A model generated the notes under the pieces. The model was given only the letters and a program-made list of their open reading frames with translations, made no database searches and was not told where the DNA came from. Below are positions 33,169 through 41,929 of a stretch of DNA of 64,000 nucleotides, piece after piece. How positions within the stretch are numbered: position 1 is the stretch's first letter; each line of letters opens with the position of its first letter. Source of the stretch: DASQEH01 sp038239485 (GTDB lineage: Bacteria > Actinomycetota > Actinomycetes > Propionibacteriales > Nocardioidaceae); the NCBI GenBank assembly GCA_038239485.1, contig JBBSET010000002.1, forward strand, positions 1-64,000, written 5' to 3'. The translations under genes were made by a program, and so were the position numbers.

Positions 33169-33615
33169 TCATACCTCCACTTGGGCGACGGCACGTGCCG
33201 TCGCGTCTTTCCACGCCATCCAGCCGAGCAGCGCGCACTTGATCCGGGCCGGGAACCTGGCGACGCCGGTGAAGGCGACCGCGTCCTCGAGGACCTCTTC
33301 GTCGGGTTCGACGAGCCCCTTGCCCTGCATCAGCGCGACGAAGGACTCGTGCACGGTCATCGCGTCCTCAACGGGCAGGCCGATGAGCAGGTCCGTGAGC
33401 ATCGACGTCGAGGCCTGCGAGATCGAGCATCCCTCGGCGTCGTAGGAGACATCCTCGACGACGCCGTCGACCACGTGCACCCGAAGCGTCACCTCGTCAC
33501 CGCAGGTCGGGTTGACGTGGTGAACCTCCGACTCGTACGGCTCGCGGAGACCCGCGTGGTGAGGCGCGCGGTAGTGGTCGAGGATGATCTCCTGGTACAG
33601 GTTCTGGAGATCCAT
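33169..33615 (-). CDS. sufU: SufU-type scaffold/sulfur-transfer protein
   Basis: 148 residues. Accepts sulfur from SufS, zinc-dependent. All three Cys ligands are present: NPTCGDE, AEGCSISQAS and IKCALLGW; LYQEIILDHYRAPHHAG is the family start. ATG at 33615 shares a base with the SufS stop (TGATG), with AAGGTGG just upstream. Confidence 0.94.
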   Translation of the reverse strand: MDLQNLYQEIILDHYRAPHHAGLREPYESEVHHVNPTCGDEVTLRVHVVDGVVEDVSYDAEGCSISQASTSMLTDLLIGLPVEDAMTVHESFVALMQGKGLVEPDEEVLEDAVAFTGVARFPARIKCALLGWMAWKDATARAVAQVEV

Positions 33616-34889
33616 CACGCCACCTTGAAGAAGTGCTTGGTGTGTTCTATTCCCTCGACCAGGGCGTCCACCTCTGCCGGGGTGGTGTAGAGGTAGAACG
33701 ATGCGCGCGTCGACGACTGGACGCCGAACCGGGCGTGCGCCGGTTTCGCGCAGTGGTGACCGGCGCGAACCGCGATACCGAGCGAGTCCAGCACCTGGCT
33801 GACGTCATGGGGATGGATGCCGTCGATCTCGAAGCTGATCGCCCCGCCGCGATCGACCGCCTCGGTCGGCCCGAGGATGGTCAGGCCACGGATCTCGCGA
33901 AGCTGCTCGAGTGCGTATGCCGTGATCGCATGCTCGTGGGCGGCGAGGTTGTGCATCCCGACCGAGCCCAGGTAGTCCAGCGCCACGCCCAGTCCGATCG
34001 CCTGGACGATCGGCGGGGTGCCGGCCTCGAACTTGTGCGGAGCCGGGGCGTAGGTCGACCGCTCCATGGTGACGGTCTCGATCATCTCACCACCGCCGAG
34101 GAAGGGCGGCAGGGCAGCGAGCACCTCGCCGCGGCCCCAGAGCACGCCGATCCCGGTGGGGCCGACGGTCTTGTGCCCGGTGAAGGCCACCAGGTCTGCT
34201 CCGCTCGCGACGACGTCGACCGGCAGCTGCGGAACGGCCTGGGAAGCATCCAGGACGACCAGGGCGCCGACCTCGTGCGCCCGGCGCGCGATCTCGGCGA
34301 CGGGGTTGACAGTGCCGAGCATGTTGGAGACCCACGCCACGGAGACGACCTTGGTGCGCTCGTTGATGAGGGAGTCGATGTCGGACAGGTCGAGGCGGCC
34401 TTCGTCGGTCAGACCGAACCAGCGCAGCGTCGCGCCGGTCCGCTCCGTGAGCAGCTGCCACGGCACGATGTTGGAGTGGTGCTCCATCTCAGTGATGACG
34501 ACCTCGTCGCCCGGGCCTACCGCAAGGTCGCCGCGAGCCCAGGCGAGGGTGTTCGCCACCAGGTTCAGCGCCTCCGTCGAGTTCTTCGTGAAGATGACCT
34601 CGTCGCGAGAGGGTGCCCCGATGAAGGCTGCGACGGTATCCCGGGCGGCCTCGAAGGCGGCCGTCGACTCGGCGCCCAGCTGATGGACCGCGCGCGCAAC
34701 GTTGGCATTGTGCCGGGCGTAGTGGTCTGCCATCGCGTCGATGACCTGCTGCGGCTTCTGCGACGTGTTGGCACTGTCGAGGTACACCAGCGACCGGTCG
34801 CCGTCGAGGCGACGGGTCAGGATCGGGAAGTCGGCACGGATCCGGTCCGTGTCGAGCAGTCCTGGCAGAGCGGTCTGCTGGACGGTCAT
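33615..34889 (-). CDS. sufS: cysteine desulfurase SufS
   Basis: 424 residues, group II PLP enzyme that takes sulfur from L-Cys for the SUF scaffold. YLDSANTSQKPQQVIDA, the EMEHHSNIVPWQ stretch, PLP Lys in FTGHKTVGPTGIGVLWG, and catalytic Cys in RAGHHCAKPAHARFG. ATG overlaps the sufC stop (TGATG). Confidence 0.96.
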   Translation of the reverse strand: MTVQQTALPGLLDTDRIRADFPILTRRLDGDRSLVYLDSANTSQKPQQVIDAMADHYARHNANVARAVHQLGAESTAAFEAARDTVAAFIGAPSRDEVIFTKNSTEALNLVANTLAWARGDLAVGPGDEVVITEMEHHSNIVPWQLLTERTGATLRWFGLTDEGRLDLSDIDSLINERTKVVSVAWVSNMLGTVNPVAEIARRAHEVGALVVLDASQAVPQLPVDVVASGADLVAFTGHKTVGPTGIGVLWGRGEVLAALPPFLGGGEMIETVTMERSTYAPAPHKFEAGTPPIVQAIGLGVALDYLGSVGMHNLAAHEHAITAYALEQLREIRGLTILGPTEAVDRGGAISFEIDGIHPHDVSQVLDSLGIAVRAGHHCAKPAHARFGVQSSTRASFYLYTTPAEVDALVEGIEHTKHFFKVA

Positions 34890-35647
34890 CAGGCAGCCGG
34901 GTTGACGTACTTGTCGTAGCCCTCGGCCTCGAGCTGCTCGGCGAGCTCCGCACCACCCTGCTCGGCGATGCGCCCGTTGACGAAGACGTGGACGAAGTCG
35001 GGCACGATGTAGCGCAGGATCCGGGTGTAGTGGGTGATGAGCAGCACGCCGCGGTCACCCTGGCTGCGGAAGCGGTTGACGCCTTCGGAGACCACCTTGA
35101 GAGCGTCGATGTCGAGCCCGGAGTCGGTCTCGTCCAGGATCGCGAACTTCGGGTTCAGCAGCTCCAGCTGCATGATCTCGTGGCGCTTCTTCTCGCCGCC
35201 GGAGAAACCTTCGTTGACGTTGCGCTGGGCGAAGTCACGGTCCATGGCGACCTTGTCCATGGCAGCGTTGACGTCCTTGACCCAGGTGCGCAGCTTCGGG
35301 GCCTCGCCGTCGAGAGCGGTCTTCGCGGTCCGGAGGAAGTTGGATACGGACACACCGGGTACCTCGACCGGATACTGCATCGCAAGGAACAGTCCTGCGC
35401 GGGCCCGCTGGTCGACCGTCAGGCTGAGCACGTCGAGCCCGTCGAGGGTGACCGTTCCGCTGGTGATCGTGTACTTGGGGTGGCCGGCGATCGAGTATGC
35501 GAGCGTGGACTTGCCCGACCCGTTGGGGCCCATGATCGCGTGCGTCTCGCCCGACCGGACGGTGAGGTCGACCCCGCGAAGGATCGGCTTGTCTCCTTCG
35601 TCGAGCTTGACCGCGACGTGCAGGTCTTTGATCTCCAGGGTTGCCAT
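34889..35647 (-). CDS. sufC: SUF ABC ATPase SufC
   Basis: 252 residues. ATPase of the SufBCD scaffold. Walker A GPNGSGKST, Q-loop MQYPVEVPGV, signature FSGGEKKRHEI, Walker B FAILDETDSGLDIDALK, H-loop ITHYTRIL. GGAGAG about ten bases before the ATG; 20 bases after the Rieske-type gene. Confidence 0.96.
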   Translation of the reverse strand: MATLEIKDLHVAVKLDEGDKPILRGVDLTVRSGETHAIMGPNGSGKSTLAYSIAGHPKYTITSGTVTLDGLDVLSLTVDQRARAGLFLAMQYPVEVPGVSVSNFLRTAKTALDGEAPKLRTWVKDVNAAMDKVAMDRDFAQRNVNEGFSGGEKKRHEIMQLELLNPKFAILDETDSGLDIDALKVVSEGVNRFRSQGDRGVLLITHYTRILRYIVPDFVHVFVNGRIAEQGGAELAEQLEAEGYDKYVNPAA

Positions 35648-35667
35648 GTGTCTGTGTTCTCTCCGTA

Positions 35668-35997
35668 TCAGATCAGCGGGTTGGCAATGTCGACGACGAC
35701 CGAGTCATCGGCGACCTTGCAGGGATAGACGGGTACCGGCTCGTAGGCGGGCAGGCCGGTGGGCTGTCCGGTACGCAGGTCGAACCGCGACCCGTGGAGC
35801 CAGCATTCGATCTGGCGTGCCTCGACGTCGACGTCTCCCTCGCTCAAGGCGATGGAGGCGTGCGAGCACTCGTCGCGGATGGCGTAGACCTCGTCGCCGG
35901 CTCGGACGATGGCGACATCGAGTCCCTCGACGTCGACGGCCACCACCCCTCCGTCGGGTATGTCGGCCAGCGCGCACGCCTCGACGAACGGCGTCAT
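35668..35997 (-). CDS. Rieske-type [2Fe-2S] ferredoxin
   Basis: 109 residues. Rieske ligands CSH (ECSHASIAL) and CWLH (ECWLHGSRFD) are in place. Like non-heme dioxygenase ferredoxin subunits, it lies between sufD and sufC as in many actinobacteria, suggesting an electron-carrier role in cluster assembly. Its ATG overlaps the sufD stop (ATGA). Confidence 0.92.
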   Translation of the reverse strand: MTPFVEACALADIPDGGVVAVDVEGLDVAIVRAGDEVYAIRDECSHASIALSEGDVDVEARQIECWLHGSRFDLRTGQPTGLPAYEPVPVYPCKVADDSVVVDIANPLI

Positions 35998-37169
35998 GCC
36001 CCGACCGCCGATGCGGGTGGCGCACCAACATATGCGGCGAGCTCGGTCTCGACGGCAGTCATCAGGTGCTCCTCGACCTCGGGAACGCCGATGCGGCGGA
36101 TGATGTCGGCGAAGAAGCCGTGAACGACGAGCCGGCGGGCATCTTCCTTCGTGACGCCGCGGGACTGCAGGTAGAACAGCTGCTCGTCGTCGAACCGGCC
36201 GGTGGCCGATGCATGGCCGGCGCCGAGGATCTCCCCGGTCTCGATCTCGAGGTTGGGCACGGAGTCCGCGCGGCAGCCATCGGTCAGGACCAGGTTGCGG
36301 TTGGTCTCATAGGTCTCGATGCCCTCGGCGACCTGGCGGATCAAGACGTTGCCGATCCAGACGGCGTGGGCGCCTTCGCCCTGCAGGCCGCCCTTGTAGA
36401 CGACGTTGCTCTTGGTGTGTGGCTGGTTGTGGTCGACGAACAGCCGGTGCTCGATGTGCTGGCCCGCGTCGACGAAGTACAGGCCGTACATCCGCAGATC
36501 GCCGCCGGGGCCGGCGTACTCCGTGTTCTCGACGATGCGGACGACGTCACCGCCGAGGCTGGCCTGGAACGTGCGCACGGACGCGTCGCGCCCGATCCGC
36601 AGCCCGATCTGCCCGAGGTGGACAGCGTCGTCGTCCCAGAGCTGCAGACAGACCAAGTCGAGCTGGGCGTTGTCGCCGACGAGGACCGAGGTCGACGCTG
36701 CGTAGACAGCGCTGCCGGTGTGCTCGAACACGACGGTGGCCTTGGCGTGCATCCCGACGCGGACCACGATGTGGCCCCAGACCAGGTCGTCGGCCGACAT
36801 CCCGGTGAGCCGGACGACGAGAGGCCGGGTCAGCTCCGCCTCGGCTGCCACCTCGATGAGGACCGCTGCTCCACCGTTGGCCACCGCCAGCGCCGAGGGC
36901 CGGTCCGCAGGCAGGGTCTCGCCGAGCGCGACGGCCTGCTCGGCCGTGATCTCACTGACGGTGACGCCGTCGGGGACCTCGGCGTCCCACTTCAGATGCC
37001 CGTCGGACGGCGTACCGTCCAGAAGGCCGCGCAGCCGCTTGATCGGAGTGAACCGCCAGACCTCCTCACGCCCGGTCGGAACCGGGTGGTCGGCGAGGTC
37101 GTACGACGGGACCGGATGGAGATGGCTCTCGACCGTCTCCACGGCGTCCTTCACATTGTTGATGCTCAA
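35994..37169 (-). CDS. sufD: SUF scaffold subunit SufD
   Basis: 391 residues. Beta-helix scaffold paralogous to SufB. N-terminal REEVWRFTPIKRLRGLLDG, C-terminal LQSRGVTKEDARRLVVHGFFADIIRRI. The start is TTG at 37169 with only a weak upstream AAAGTGG; GTG a few codons in would also preserve all conserved sequence. 66 bp downstream of sufB. Confidence 0.93.
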   Translation of the reverse strand: MSINNVKDAVETVESHLHPVPSYDLADHPVPTGREEVWRFTPIKRLRGLLDGTPSDGHLKWDAEVPDGVTVSEITAEQAVALGETLPADRPSALAVANGGAAVLIEVAAEAELTRPLVVRLTGMSADDLVWGHIVVRVGMHAKATVVFEHTGSAVYAASTSVLVGDNAQLDLVCLQLWDDDAVHLGQIGLRIGRDASVRTFQASLGGDVVRIVENTEYAGPGGDLRMYGLYFVDAGQHIEHRLFVDHNQPHTKSNVVYKGGLQGEGAHAVWIGNVLIRQVAEGIETYETNRNLVLTDGCRADSVPNLEIETGEILGAGHASATGRFDDEQLFYLQSRGVTKEDARRLVVHGFFADIIRRIGVPEVEEHLMTAVETELAAYVGAPPASAVGA

Positions 37170-37235
37170 CGAACCACTTTCTCTGGTGAAACCGTCTCCC
37201 GAGGACGAACGAACCGCATGACGTCAGCGTCGGCG

Positions 37236-38654
37236 CTAGCCGACCGCGCCTTCCATCTGCAGCTCGATCAGCCGGTTCAGCTCGAGGGCGTACTCCATCG
37301 GGAGCTCGCGGGCGATCGGCTCGATGAACCCGCGCACGATCATGGCCATCGCCTCGTCCTCAGCCATACCCCGGCTCATCAGGTAGAACAGCTGGTCGTC
37401 GCTGACCTTCGACACCGTGGCCTCGTGACCCATCGACACGTCGTCCTCACGGACATCTACGTACGGGTAGGTGTCGCTTCGGCTGATCTGGTCGACCAGC
37501 AGCGCGTCACATCGCACCGTGCTGGCGCTGTGGTGGGCGCCGTCGGCGACCTGGACCAGGCCGCGGTACGACGTGCGGCCGCCACCGCGGGCGACCGACT
37601 TGGAGATGATCGAGCTCGACGTGTACGGCGCCGCGTGAACCATCTTGGCGCCGGCGTCTTGGTGCTGGCCCTCGCCCGCGAACGCGATCGAGAGCGTCTC
37701 ACCCTTGGAGTGCTCGCCCAGCAGGTAGATGGCCGGGTACTTCATCGTGACCTTCGAGCCGATGTTGCCGTCGACCCACTCCATGGTGGCCCCGGCCTCA
37801 CAGGTGGCTCGCTTCGTGACCAGGTTGTAGACATTGTTGGACCAGTTCTGGATCGTGGTGTAGCGGCACCGGCCGCCCTTCTTCACGATGATCTCGACGA
37901 CCGCCGAGTGCAGCGAGTCCGAGGAGTAGATCGGCGCGGTGCAGCCCTCGACGTAATGCACATAGGCGTCCTCGTCCACGATGATCAATGTGCGCTCGAA
38001 CTGGCCCATGTTCTCGGTGTTGATCCGGAAGTAGGCCTGCAGCGGGATGTCGACCTTGACACCCTTGGGCACGTAGATGAACGAGCCACCGGACCAGACC
38101 GACGTGTTCAGGGCCGCGAACTTGTTGTCGCCGACCGGGATGACCGAGCCGAAGTACTCCCTGAAGACGTCCTCGTGCTCGCGCAGAGCGGTGTCGGTGT
38201 CGAGGAAGAGCACGCCCTGGGCCTCGAGGTCCTCGCGGATCGAGTGGTAGACCACCTCGGACTCGTACTGGGCCGCGACACCGGCCACCAGCCGCTGCTT
38301 CTCAGCCTCGGGGATGCCGAGCTTGTCGTAGGTGTTCTTGATGTCCTCGGGCAGCTCCTCCCAGGACGTCGCCTGCTTCTCCGTCGAGCGCACGAAGTAC
38401 TTGATGTTCTCGAAGTCGATCGCGCTGAGGTCCGATCCCCAGGTGGGCAGCGGCTTGCGGCGGAACAGCTTCAGGCCCTTGAGGCGCAGCTCCAGCATCC
38501 AGGTGGGCTCGTTCTTACGGTTGGAGATGTCGCGCACGACGTCCTCGTTGAGGCCGCGGGTCGCCGTCGACCCGACCACGTCGGAGTCGGCCCAGCCGTA
38601 GTTGTACCGACCGATGCCCTCGAGCTCGGGGTTGAGCTGCTCGATGGATGTCAT
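37236..38654 (-). CDS. sufB: SUF scaffold subunit SufB
   Basis: 472 residues, no intein (some mycobacterial SufB carry one). Conserved RYNYGWADSD, SVWSGGSFIYVPKGVKV, VHYVEGCTAPIYSSDSLHSAVVEI (cluster Cys), NWSNNVYNLVTKRA, GKGETLSIAFAG-like segment and YLMSRGMAEDEAMAMIVRGF. ATG overlaps the sufR stop (ATGA), with GAGAGGA upstream. Confidence 0.96.
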   Translation of the reverse strand: MTSIEQLNPELEGIGRYNYGWADSDVVGSTATRGLNEDVVRDISNRKNEPTWMLELRLKGLKLFRRKPLPTWGSDLSAIDFENIKYFVRSTEKQATSWEELPEDIKNTYDKLGIPEAEKQRLVAGVAAQYESEVVYHSIREDLEAQGVLFLDTDTALREHEDVFREYFGSVIPVGDNKFAALNTSVWSGGSFIYVPKGVKVDIPLQAYFRINTENMGQFERTLIIVDEDAYVHYVEGCTAPIYSSDSLHSAVVEIIVKKGGRCRYTTIQNWSNNVYNLVTKRATCEAGATMEWVDGNIGSKVTMKYPAIYLLGEHSKGETLSIAFAGEGQHQDAGAKMVHAAPYTSSSIISKSVARGGGRTSYRGLVQVADGAHHSASTVRCDALLVDQISRSDTYPYVDVREDDVSMGHEATVSKVSDDQLFYLMSRGMAEDEAMAMIVRGFIEPIARELPMEYALELNRLIELQMEGAVG

Positions 38655-39424
38655 GAAAGGGTCCTCTCGGTCGAGGTGGCGTCGTGCGGTGCAGGATGCG
38701 GCGGTGCGGGATACGGAACGTTGGTCGTACACACTCCATCGCCGTGGGCGATGGTCGCCAGCCGCTGGACATGTCGTCCGAGGAGGCGGGCGAAGACTTC
38801 GGTCTCTGCTTCGCAGAGCTGGGGGAACTCGGCCGCGACGTGCGCGACCGGGCAGTGGTGCTGGCAGATCTGATCGCCGGTCGCCGTCGTACGGACAGAG
38901 GCAGCGTAGCCGTCGCCGGTGAGCGCCTGAGCCAGCGCCTTCACCCGGTCCCGTGGGTCGGCGCCGGTGACGACGGTGCTGAAGCGCTCCTCGATCTCAG
39001 CGGTACGCCGACGGGCGAACGCCGTCACAGCGTCGGGGCCGGCGGACTCGCGCAGGAAGCGCAGGGCGCTGGCCGCGAGATCGTCGTAGGCCTGCAGGAA
39101 CGTGTCGCGGCCGGAGTCGGTGAGGGTGAAGACCTTGGCCGGCCGACCGCGTCCCCGAGCGCCGTAGGAGCGCGGCTCGCGCGCCTCCAGGGCGCCCGCT
39201 GCCACCAGTTGGTCCAGGTGGCGCCGGACCGCGGCGGGGGTGAGTGTCAGCCGTTCAGCCAAGGTCGCTGCGGTGGAGGGACCGTTCTCGAGAATCGACC
39301 GCGCCACCCGCTCGCGTGTAGGTGAATCGTCGAGAACGCCGGTCGCCTCAGACTCATCCACAGGTTCGGCCGGCGGGACGGACGACGTCAGCACCGCCGC
39401 TGCTGAGCCCCGCACGCTTTTCAC
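38651..39424 (-). CDS. sufR: SUF operon repressor SufR
   Basis: 257 residues. Winged-helix DNA-binding domain about 35-110 (TPAAVRRHLDQLVAAGALEAREPRSYGARGRGRPAKVFTLT) and a C-terminal cluster-binding segment CQHHCPVAHVAAEFPQLCEAE with three Cys, plus a further Cys near the end. Known SufR proteins bind [4Fe-4S] and repress the suf operon when clusters are plentiful. First gene of the operon; GTG start six bases after a -10 element. Confidence 0.93.
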   Translation of the reverse strand: MKSVRGSAAAVLTSSVPPAEPVDESEATGVLDDSPTRERVARSILENGPSTAATLAERLTLTPAAVRRHLDQLVAAGALEAREPRSYGARGRGRPAKVFTLTDSGRDTFLQAYDDLAASALRFLRESAGPDAVTAFARRRTAEIEERFSTVVTGADPRDRVKALAQALTGDGYAASVRTTATGDQICQHHCPVAHVAAEFPQLCEAETEVFARLLGRHVQRLATIAHGDGVCTTNVPYPAPPHPAPHDATSTERTLS

Positions 39425-39474
39425 AACACTATTGTGGCGTAATTAGTTCGGCGGCTCAAATAAGGCTGCCCTAA
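39422..39474 (-). promoter_or_regulatory. suf operon promoter with SufR-like palindrome and iron-box-like site
   Basis: Minus strand: -35 TTGAGC (39454-39459), 17 bases, -10 CACAAT (39431-39436), six bases, GTG at 39424. The palindrome CACAA-N5-TTGTG (39422-39436) covers the -10 and start codon and is like the ACACT-N5-TGTGA type reported for mycobacterial SufR. Just upstream TTAGGGCAGCCTTATTT (39458-39474) matches 12 of 17 positions of the DtxR/IdeR box TTAGGTTAGCCTAACCT and overlaps the -35. Confidence 0.6.
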
Positions 39475-39744
39475 TCAGGTTCGGCGGCCTTACGGCGCCG
39501 GATCGCACGACTCGGGCTCGTGCGTCCAAAGTGGACGCGGCTCAGTCATGGGCCTGCCGAAGACAACCAGATCTGGCCCACGTCCGGAGGATGCGTCGTA
39601 CAGCTCGGCGCTCGCCACCCCCCGACCGCTGTCCCCGGCCAAGTGCGCCCGCCCGAAACAGCAGACAGCCGTCGGGCCAGCAGAGTCCAGCTGTGGAGAT
39701 GCAGGCCTGCCGAGTGCGGCGCCGACGCAACCTAGACTCCTCTG
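39425..39744. other. divergent intergenic region sufR / ABC transporter
   Basis: 320 bp. Holds the suf promoter at the left, a direct repeat TAATTAGTTCGGCGGC (39440-39455) and TAATCAGGTTCGGCGGC (39472-39488), and the -10 of the ABC gene at the right. The middle (about 39490-39720) has no gene I can support; short open frames there lack family resemblance. Confidence 0.6.
39733..39738 (+). promoter_or_regulatory. -10 element of the ABC ATPase gene (leaderless)
   Basis: TAGACT, six bases, GTG at 39745; no SD. Confidence 0.5.
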
Positions 39745-40668
39745 GTGAGCGTGCCCGCCGTCGAGGTCTCGAACCTCGTGATGAGGTACGGCACGACTCT
39801 CGCGGTCGACGGCCTGTCACTGGTCGTGGAGCGCGGCAGCGTGACGGCGATCCTGGGGCCCAACGGGGCCGGCAAGACCACGACCCTGGAGACCTGCGAG
39901 GGCTACCGCTCGCCCCAGTCCGGCACGGTTCGCGTGCTCGGCCTGGACCCGGTCCGCGAACGCGCCCAGCTGGCACCACGTCTCGGCGTGATGCTGCAGC
40001 AGGGCGGCGCCTGGTCCGGCGTCCGCGCCGGCGAGATGCTCACCTACATGGCCTCGTTGTACGCCCACCCCCTTCCCGTCGACGACCTGGTCGAACGGCT
40101 CGGGCTCGGGACCTGTGGCCGGACGTCCTACCGGCGGCTCAGCGGCGGTCAGCAGCAGCGCCTCGGGCTGGCGATGGCGCTCGTGGGCAGGCCTGAGATC
40201 GTCTTCCTCGACGAGCCCACTGCGGGACTCGACCCGCAGTCGCGCCGCAGCACCTGGGAGCTGGTGGAGGAGCTCGTGGTCGACGGGGTGACCGTCGTCC
40301 TGACGACGCACTACATGGAGGAGGCCGAACGGCTCGCCGCCCACGTCTTCGTCGTGGACCACGGCCAGGTGCTCACATCGGGCTCGCCGAGCGAGCTCAC
40401 CTCGGCTGGGGCCCAGAACACCATCAGGTTCCGCGCCAAGCCCGGCCTGCACGTCGATGATCTCGTGAGAGCTCTTCCAGCAGGCTGCTCGGTCACCGAG
40501 TCCCCGCTGGGCCGATACCGGGTCGACGGGGAGGTCACACCCCACACGGTCGCGGCCGTCACCGCCTGGTGCGCGTCGCTCGATGTGATGCCCGACGACC
40601 TGGTGATCGAGAGACACACCTTGGAGGACGTCTTCCTGGAGCTCACGGGGAAGCGGCTCCGGACATGA
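39745..40668 (+). CDS. ABC transporter ATPase, drug/DrrA type
   Basis: 307 residues. Walker A GPNGAGKTT, signature LSGGQQQRLGLA, Walker B IVFLDEPTAGLDPQSRR, H-loop TTHYMEEAERLA, and a C-terminal domain typical of the CcmA/DrrA group (HTLEDVFLELTGKRLR). Pairs with the permease whose ATG overlaps its stop. Equivalent ABC genes lie between sufR and ctaA in mycobacteria. Substrate unknown. Confidence 0.92.
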   Translation: MSVPAVEVSNLVMRYGTTLAVDGLSLVVERGSVTAILGPNGAGKTTTLETCEGYRSPQSGTVRVLGLDPVRERAQLAPRLGVMLQQGGAWSGVRAGEMLTYMASLYAHPLPVDDLVERLGLGTCGRTSYRRLSGGQQQRLGLAMALVGRPEIVFLDEPTAGLDPQSRRSTWELVEELVVDGVTVVLTTHYMEEAERLAAHVFVVDHGQVLTSGSPSELTSAGAQNTIRFRAKPGLHVDDLVRALPAGCSVTESPLGRYRVDGEVTPHTVAAVTAWCASLDVMPDDLVIERHTLEDVFLELTGKRLRT

Positions 40669-41441
40669 CTGCGCTGAGCTTCACCCCGGCGCCTGGTGCC
40701 AACAGCCGGTCAACGATGATCCTCACCCACGCGCGGATGGAGGTGCGGCTGCTCTTCCGCAACGGGGAACAGCTCCTCCTCGCCCTGGTCATCCCGCTGC
40801 TACTGCTCTCAGGCGGAGCGGAGGCGGGCACGGTCATCGACCTCGGCTCGGGGCGGCGGATCGACATCTTGACGCCTGGCGTCATCGCGCTCGCGGTGAT
40901 GTCCACGTCGTTCACCTCGATCGCCATCGCCACCGCCTTCGAGCGCCGGTACAACGTCCTCAAGCGGCTCGGGGCGTCACCGCTGTCTCGCGCCAACCTC
41001 CTCGCCGGAAAGGTGCTGTCGCTGCTCGTCGTCGAGGTCGTGCAGCTTGCCGTGCTCTGCGCGGCCGGGTTGCTTCTCGGCTGGCATCCTCACGGTGGCA
41101 TCCTCGCGGCCCTATCGGGCCTGCTGCTCGTGGTGGCAGGCACCGCCGCGTTCGCCTCGCTCGGTCTGCTGATGGCGGGAACTCTGCGGGCAGAGGCAAC
41201 GCTGGCAGCCGCCAACCTGGTCTACGTCGTGCTCCTGGTCGCCGGAGCCATCGTCGTCCCGCTGTCGTCGTATCCCCACGCCATGCATGCCGTCGTCTCG
41301 GCACTCCCGTCCGGTGCACTGGCGGAGGGCCTGCGAGAAGTCTGCTCGGGTGCCCCCCTCGACTGGTGGCGGGTCGTGGTCCTGGTCGCATGGGCAGGCG
41401 TCGCAGGCGCCCTCACCGTCAGGACGTTCCGCTGGGAATGA
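40665..41441 (+). CDS. ABC-2 type permease
   Basis: 258 residues with six hydrophobic segments. ABC-2 signature region AFERRYNVLKRLGASPLSRANLLAGKVLS, then LPSGALAEGLREV near the end. Partner of the preceding ATPase. Its last five codons and stop (TCCGCTGGGAATGAG) form the left copy of the 15-bp repeat that flanks the inserted segment. Confidence 0.92.
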   Translation: MTALSFTPAPGANSRSTMILTHARMEVRLLFRNGEQLLLALVIPLLLLSGGAEAGTVIDLGSGRRIDILTPGVIALAVMSTSFTSIAIATAFERRYNVLKRLGASPLSRANLLAGKVLSLLVVEVVQLAVLCAAGLLLGWHPHGGILAALSGLLLVVAGTAAFASLGLLMAGTLRAEATLAAANLVYVVLLVAGAIVVPLSSYPHAMHAVVSALPSGALAEGLREVCSGAPLDWWRVVVLVAWAGVAGALTVRTFRWE

Positions 41442-41442
41442 G
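41428..41442 (+). repeat. left 15-bp direct repeat
   Basis: TCCGCTGGGAATGAG; the 3' end of the ABC permease gene, including its TGA. Confidence 0.85.
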
Positions 41443-41929
41443 TAACCAGCGTCTGACCTGCAGTTTTACCGATCGAGTCCATCCCGAACGCACATCTCAG
41501 CCAGTGAAATATCCCAGGAGTCCGACGGTGGAGACGCCCGCGTCGTACATCCGGCGAGCCACTCGATCTTCTTCGAAGTGAGGCTCGGCTTGCGCCCACC
41601 TACGTCAGAACCTCGCTGCCCTTTCCCCGAACGCCGGACCATATCGGCAACTTGTACGGAAGGTGACGGGTTGATGACTGAATGTCATAGATTGGGAACG
41701 ACTGCGTAAACCGGCTGAAAAATGGACGATTAGCGGGTGTAGGAACGGGAGAGGGTGCGCTCGGGAGTTCCACGCGCAGGTCCGCCAGTCCCTGTGCCTG
41801 GACAGCGGGATGGCCCTGGCCACACCACCTTGACCACTCATCACTGTCACTTCGAGAAAGCACGCACAAGTTGAAACGCCCCACCCACTTCACCCCCGCC
41901 ATCAGATCTTCGGGGAAGGAACTCCTCTC
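41443..41929. other. 487-bp intergenic stretch in the inserted segment
   Basis: AT-richer than surrounding DNA. Contains a recombinase remnant (41497-41603, minus strand); the rest (41604-41915) shows no gene I can support. GGGGAAGGAA just before 41930 is the SD for the LamG gene. Confidence 0.6.
41497..41603 (-). pseudogene. remnant of serine recombinase C-terminal HTH
   Basis: Minus-strand translation gives VGGRKPSLTSKKIE in one frame and, after a one-base shift, VARRMYDAGVSTVGLLGYFTG then stop. Joined, this resembles the GRPPKLT...ARRMYD.G.ST..... segment before and within the resolvase-type HTH. The catalytic domain and the end of the HTH are missing. Short, so tentative. Confidence 0.45.

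Noticed and set aside
35034..38873. Open frame of 1279 codons on the plus strand across the suf operon
   Set aside because: Fully antisense to sufC, Rieske, sufD and sufB, which have clear family motifs; long antisense frames are expected at this GC content.
39440..39488. CRISPR-like repeat pair upstream of sufR
   Set aside because: Only two copies, imperfect, spacing within a promoter region; no cas genes in the window.
39490..39730. Short plus-strand open frames between sufR and the ABC gene
   Set aside because: No SD, no family resemblance, and skewed composition; treated as intergenic.
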